Of a stretch of 43,792 bases of DNA, positions 40,725-43,792 are shown one piece after another (position 1 is the first letter of the stretch; every line of letters begins with the position of its first letter). This DNA is from a bacterium (lineage in GTDB: Bacteria; Ratteibacteria; UBA8468). The stretch spans positions 1 through 43,792 of the forward strand of contig DAOVNU010000001.1 in assembly GCA_030630065.1 (NCBI GenBank), written 5' to 3'. The notes beneath the pieces were generated by a model. The model did no database searches, had not been told where the DNA came from, and saw only the letters and a list, made by a program, of their open reading frames with translations. A program made the position numbers and the translations under genes.

Positions 40725-41057
40725 TTAAAACGATTTCAAGGCCTCCTGCTCATCAGGATAAATGGAAAAAACGTTTATTAATTTGGAGACCTCAAAGATA
40801 TCCTTAACCGTTTGATTTAACCCGCTAAGTTTTAATTTACCGCCATATTTATTCATCTTTTGCATCAATTCAATCAGGGTAGCCAGACCGGAACTATCGA
40901 TATAAGTCACCCTAACAAGATTCACCAATATTGCTTCTTTCTTCTGGTTGGTCAGGTTGCCAAACCTTTCCCGCATTGCCGAGGAATTATAAAAATCAAC
41001 CTCTCCCGACGGTTCGATAATAACTATATCCTTTTCCGTTCTTTCTTTTATTTTCAT
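40725..41057 (-). CDS. STAS-domain protein (anti-sigma antagonist or MlaB-like)
   Basis: The 110-residue protein is a single STAS domain: VIIEPSGEVDFYNSSAMRER, LVNLVRVTYIDSSGLATLIE, MNKYGGKLKLSGLNQTVKDI. The DSSG motif (Ser55/Ser56) is the phosphorylation site of SpoIIAA/RsbV-type antagonists. E. coli MlaB is also a single STAS domain with a hydroxyl residue at the same place and binds MlaF. The gene lies between an RsbW-like kinase (ATGA overlap) and mlaE (10-base gap). It could therefore be a partner-switch antagonist, an Mla subunit, or both. The sequence does not decide. Confidence 0.85.
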   Translation of the reverse strand: MKIKERTEKDIVIIEPSGEVDFYNSSAMRERFGNLTNQKKEAILVNLVRVTYIDSSGLATLIELMQKMNKYGGKLKLSGLNQTVKDIFEVSKLINVFSIYPDEQEALKSF

Positions 41058-41467
41058 TTTTTGTATTTAATTAGACGCAGGGTTGTCCCTATTTTAGAGG
41101 ACGTATCATAACGAACCTCATCCATAATTTTCTTGATAAAGAAGATGCCTAAGCCACCCGGTCTTACCTTTTTTAGAGGACGATGCCGTAAACTCCCTGG
41201 TTTCGCCTTTTTACCGAAGTCCCTGATGCTTACCTCCAATCGGTCATCCTTATCCTCAGCGGTAATAATCATTCTTTGATTATACCTACCCTGATAGGCA
41301 TATTTAATCACATTAGTGCAGGCCTCGTCAATGGCTAAGACAATATTCTTAACCTCCTTTTTGCCAAATTGCATCTCTTTTGCTACTTGAGAAATGGCCA
41401 TCCTGATTAGACCTAAAAATCTCGGATGGCTGGGAAGGGAAAGTTTGACGGACGGGATTCTTTTCAT
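41054..41467 (-). CDS. RsbW/SpoIIAB-like serine kinase (anti-sigma type)
   Basis: The 137-residue protein is a lone HATPase domain with N-box NIVLAIDEACTNVIKYAYQG, G1 box SIRDFGKKAKPGS and G2 box VRPGGLGIFFIKKIMDEVRY. RsbW-type proteins phosphorylate a STAS antagonist and otherwise hold a sigma factor. The likely substrate is encoded by the overlapping next gene. No sigma factor gene is in the window, so the usual target is missing here. The gene overlaps the phosphatase gene by four bases, so kinase, phosphatase and STAS protein are co-produced. Confidence 0.88.
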   Translation of the reverse strand: MKRIPSVKLSLPSHPRFLGLIRMAISQVAKEMQFGKKEVKNIVLAIDEACTNVIKYAYQGRYNQRMIITAEDKDDRLEVSIRDFGKKAKPGSLRHRPLKKVRPGGLGIFFIKKIMDEVRYDTSSKIGTTLRLIKYKK

Positions 41468-42738
41468 TGGCTTTCTACCTTAATTGCTACCAGCGTGAGG
41501 TCATCGGATGCCGGTTTACCCTGGGAGAAGAATTTTATCTTTTGCAGAACTTCCTTTCCCAACCCGGCGGCATCATTCGGAGCATCGTTGACCAACTTAA
41601 GAATCTTCTCCGAAGAGAACCTTTTACCGTTTTTCCCCTTTGCCTCGGATAATCCGTCGGTATAAAGAAAAAGAAGGTCTCCTTTTCTCAATTTAATTTT
41701 GTTTTCTTTGAAAGAAAAATCGGAAGAAACACCTAACGGCAGCCCTTTTTCACCTTCCAGTAATTTTACCTTTCCCAAACGTTTAATTAAAGGGGCGGGA
41801 TGACCGGCATTGACGTAGGTTAAAGTTCTGTTTTTTGCATCAAGGAGCAGGTAAATTAGAGTAACAAATAGACCCAGGGTAGCGCTTTCGGCAAGGAGCT
41901 TATTGATTGCGTTCATTGTTTTGCCTGGTTTTTTGTCAGGGGAAGCAACAAGTTTAAAATCGCTGATGGTTTTAGCCATAAACAAAGCCGCAGGAATACC
42001 TTTTCCGCAGATATCACCGAGGACAATGCCGGTTTGTTCTTTCCCCAGTTCAATAAAATCGTAAAAATCCCCGCTGATTCCGGCAACCGGAATATTTCTC
42101 GCCCAGAATTGGATTCCTTTTACCCGGGGATATTTTTGGGGAAGGAGATTGTTCTGGATTAATCGGGCGATGCGCAACTCCTCCTCTACTTTTTGCCGCT
42201 CCAGGAGAAATTGATGCAGACGCGCATTTTCAATGGCAATCCCGGACTGATTGGCAAAGGTGGTAAAAAGTTCCACCTCTTCTTCCCCGAATGGCTGACA
42301 CGGATTAATTGCTTCTAAGATGCCAACAACCTTTCCTTTAACCTTCATCGGAACGGCTAAAATGGACTTTGTCTTAAAGCCGGTGGACTGGTCAAGTTGA
42401 TTATTAAATCTCGGGTCTTTCTTAACCTCAGGAATCAGCAGAGGTTTTTCTTTTTCTGCAACCCAGCCGGCAATTCCCTGGCCCTTCTTTAATCTGAATT
42501 TTTTAATCTCTTTACCTTTTTCTCCGAGAGCAATCTCATAGGTTAATTCCCCTGTTTTTTCATCCTTAAGCATTAAGGAAGATGCCTCTACCCTCATCAC
42601 CTCTTTGGAAATTTCCATAATGATCGTTAGGAGTTTCTTCAGATTCAGGGTGGAGTTGATGATTTCATTGACCTTGATGATGCTGGCAAGATTGGATAAC
42701 CTTTTTTTTAGGGATTTTGTATCTGTTTCTTTCCTCAT
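41464..42738 (-). CDS. GAF-domain PP2C phosphatase (RsbU/SpoIIE type)
   Basis: The 424-residue protein has a GAF domain at residues about 35-180 (VMRVEASSLMLKDEKTGELT, GQGIAGWVAEKEKPLLIPEV, KSILAVPMKVKGKVVGILEA). A coiled linker (VEEELRIARLIQNNLLPQKY) leads to a PP2C SpoIIE domain with the metal residues in GISGDFYDFIELG, VLGDICGKGIPAALFMAK, YVNAGHPAPLIKRLG, FLYTDGLSEAKGK and SDDLTLVAIK. It should dephosphorylate the neighbouring STAS protein when its GAF domain binds ligand. There is no membrane span. It overlaps the CFI-box gene upstream by four bases. Confidence 0.92.
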   Translation of the reverse strand: MRKETDTKSLKKRLSNLASIIKVNEIINSTLNLKKLLTIIMEISKEVMRVEASSLMLKDEKTGELTYEIALGEKGKEIKKFRLKKGQGIAGWVAEKEKPLLIPEVKKDPRFNNQLDQSTGFKTKSILAVPMKVKGKVVGILEAINPCQPFGEEEVELFTTFANQSGIAIENARLHQFLLERQKVEEELRIARLIQNNLLPQKYPRVKGIQFWARNIPVAGISGDFYDFIELGKEQTGIVLGDICGKGIPAALFMAKTISDFKLVASPDKKPGKTMNAINKLLAESATLGLFVTLIYLLLDAKNRTLTYVNAGHPAPLIKRLGKVKLLEGEKGLPLGVSSDFSFKENKIKLRKGDLLFLYTDGLSEAKGKNGKRFSSEKILKLVNDAPNDAAGLGKEVLQKIKFFSQGKPASDDLTLVAIKVESQ

Positions 42739-43751
42739 TTTGTCATTAGCCGACTGAACCAGATTAAGGATTTAACATTAAGCCGCACAGTTGCTTTCAG
42801 CAAAGGTTTATTTCTGATGAAGTCCGCAATCGGTGGAGAGGTTCTATAATATACTTTGACGAAATCTCTTCCCAGAGGACTGGTTAAGAGATATTTATCG
42901 CGGAATTTACTCAAAGCCCTAACCTCTTCTGCCATTGGTGTGCCGAAGGCAGCGGTAGCGATGAAACAACCACCACCTCCACCTCCATCCGATACGTCAG
43001 CAGATACAATGCCTCCTGGTGGAGGCGGGGGAGATTCCCCAGATTTCCCTTCTTCATAGGAAGGAGTTCTGTCGAGATTATAATTAACCCCATCTCCTTC
43101 TGCAGAATAATCTCTCTCTATAACAGCTCTAACCTCATTGTGGGGAACAATCAGGGTAATGTCATTAGCGGTCTTATTATAGACAAAACAGCCATGCATT
43201 GGCACAAGATTTATGACTGCATAATAGTTACCATTATTCCAGAACCAGGCAACATTACCACAGAGAGGGTTTTCGGGGTCATTAGCATTATATTCATAGG
43301 TTCCGTCGGTAACCATAACATCACTCCAGGCGACCGCAAAGTTAAAGGGGCAGGCAATCTGGTTCCAGCCCGGCGCCAGATGAATTTTATAGTCCCGGGT
43401 ATTGTTATAGTCGTAAACACAACCGGTGCTGTGGATGGTGACATTGTCTCGGCTAATCAACCAGGCGGAATGTCCAACTAACGGCTGTCCCGGACCAGGA
43501 CCGATATCGTTACTTGAAGTTCCCTCCTCATAATACGGTTCCTTTTCTCCCTCATCCGGTTCCCAATGGAAGCATCTCCATTGGGTATTATCATAGGGAC
43601 CTAAGTAATCCCCTAAAACAGAACTCATCTTTGTATCCTGTGGCTCTACTGGGGTGGAAATCATCGTGTAGTCGGCAGGAGTAGTTCCCCCGGTGAGATT
43701 GCGGTGGTCTGTTATTGGCGAACAGCTGTGTATCTGCCATTTATAATGCAT
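42735..43751 (-). CDS. Surface-type protein with C-terminal CFI-box, apparently lacking its N-terminus
   Basis: The 338-residue frame contains a beta-rich region (MISTPVEPQDTKMSSVLGDY, HLAPGWNQIACPFNFAVAWS, NNGNYYAVINLVPMHGCFVY) of the sort found near the end of long extracellular proteins. A Pro/Gly-rich linker follows, then a CFI-box C-terminal module (GGCFIATAAFGTPMAEEVRA, LSKFRDKYLLTSPLGRDFVK). No signal peptide is present. The ATG at 43751 lacks a strong ribosome site. An in-frame TAA lies five codons upstream, and the same frame is open again beyond it. The gene is probably a truncated or frame-broken version of a longer exported protein, or its real start lies beyond the window. Confidence 0.68.
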   Translation of the reverse strand: MHYKWQIHSCSPITDHRNLTGGTTPADYTMISTPVEPQDTKMSSVLGDYLGPYDNTQWRCFHWEPDEGEKEPYYEEGTSSNDIGPGPGQPLVGHSAWLISRDNVTIHSTGCVYDYNNTRDYKIHLAPGWNQIACPFNFAVAWSDVMVTDGTYEYNANDPENPLCGNVAWFWNNGNYYAVINLVPMHGCFVYNKTANDITLIVPHNEVRAVIERDYSAEGDGVNYNLDRTPSYEEGKSGESPPPPPGGIVSADVSDGGGGGGCFIATAAFGTPMAEEVRALSKFRDKYLLTSPLGRDFVKVYYRTSPPIADFIRNKPLLKATVRLNVKSLIWFSRLMTK

Positions 43752-43792
43752 GCTGTTTTCGCTCTCTTAACTATACACATTTGCGGTTGCCA

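Noticed and set aside
1..43792. CRISPR array, tRNA, rRNA, phage or transposase genes
   Set aside because: No regularly spaced direct repeats, cloverleaf-like sequence, rRNA-like stretch or transposase domain was seen on reading both strands; no computational scan was possible.

Overview
The window comes from a diderm bacterium with an AT-leaning genome, probably an uncultured lineage. Lipid A and LPS-type functions are present (LpxK, two GT9 heptosyltransferase domains, a complete Mla lipid-transport set). A prepilin-type protein carries the H-X9-DG motif that is typical of Planctomycetes, Lentisphaerae, Omnitrophota and relatives. A PVC-like or Omnitrophota-like source is therefore my inference, not something the sequence proves. 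Nearly every gene is on the minus strand; the one convincing plus-strand gene is a response regulator at 33287-33694. I saw no rRNA, tRNA, CRISPR array or transposase gene.

Layout, reading minus-strand units in their own direction. (1) 43751 to 33684 is a tightly overlapping operon: a CFI-box surface protein that may be broken at its start, a GAF-PP2C phosphatase, an RsbW-like kinase, a STAS protein, MlaE, MlaF, MlaD, a lipoprotein, a CHASE2 adenylate/guanylate cyclase, a FecR-domain protein and a soluble GAF histidine kinase. The kinase gene overlaps the response regulator gene tail to tail. (2) 33191 to 31097 holds an unusual FecR-GspG fusion and LpxK. (3) 30720 to 16372 is a catabolic operon that starts with an IclR regulator carrying its own promoter and operator. 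It continues with an MmsA/IolA-type dehydrogenase, a split transketolase, an IolD-like thiamine diphosphate enzyme, an RpiB/LacAB isomerase, an epimerase, a UroD-family protein, an IolE-like TIM barrel, a broken Gfo/Idh/MocA gene, a PIG-L deacetylase, a glycosidase-like TIM barrel, a GNAT protein and a non-pyrrolysine MttB homologue. (4) 16235 to 4424 starts at a near-consensus promoter with a DeoR regulator. It continues with an H-X9-DG pseudopilin, a 1064-residue secreted LamG/discoidin/glycosidase-like protein, secreted discoidin and CBM9-like proteins, a large OPT-like membrane protein, two PHP-domain proteins, an MtaA-like UroD protein with a zinc motif, and a Kelch-like propeller. (5) 4269 to beyond base 1 encodes LPS or polysaccharide assembly enzymes.

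Units 3 and 4 look like one physiological theme: capture, cleavage, import and degradation of an unusual (perhaps methylated or inositol-like) carbohydrate, under IclR and DeoR control. No substrate can be named from sequence alone.

The most unusual layer is a set of short dispersed palindromic repeats. One family (GTCATTSYGA at one end, GAATCTC or GGCAATCTC at the other) occurs at least six times, always at gene ends or junctions. Three copies lie 2-5 bases before a start codon and form part of the C-terminus or the stop codon of the upstream gene. Other repeats are translated in frame inside a glycosyltransferase and inside a prepilin leader. A 136-bp element with perfect 16-bp inverted ends looks like a MITE.
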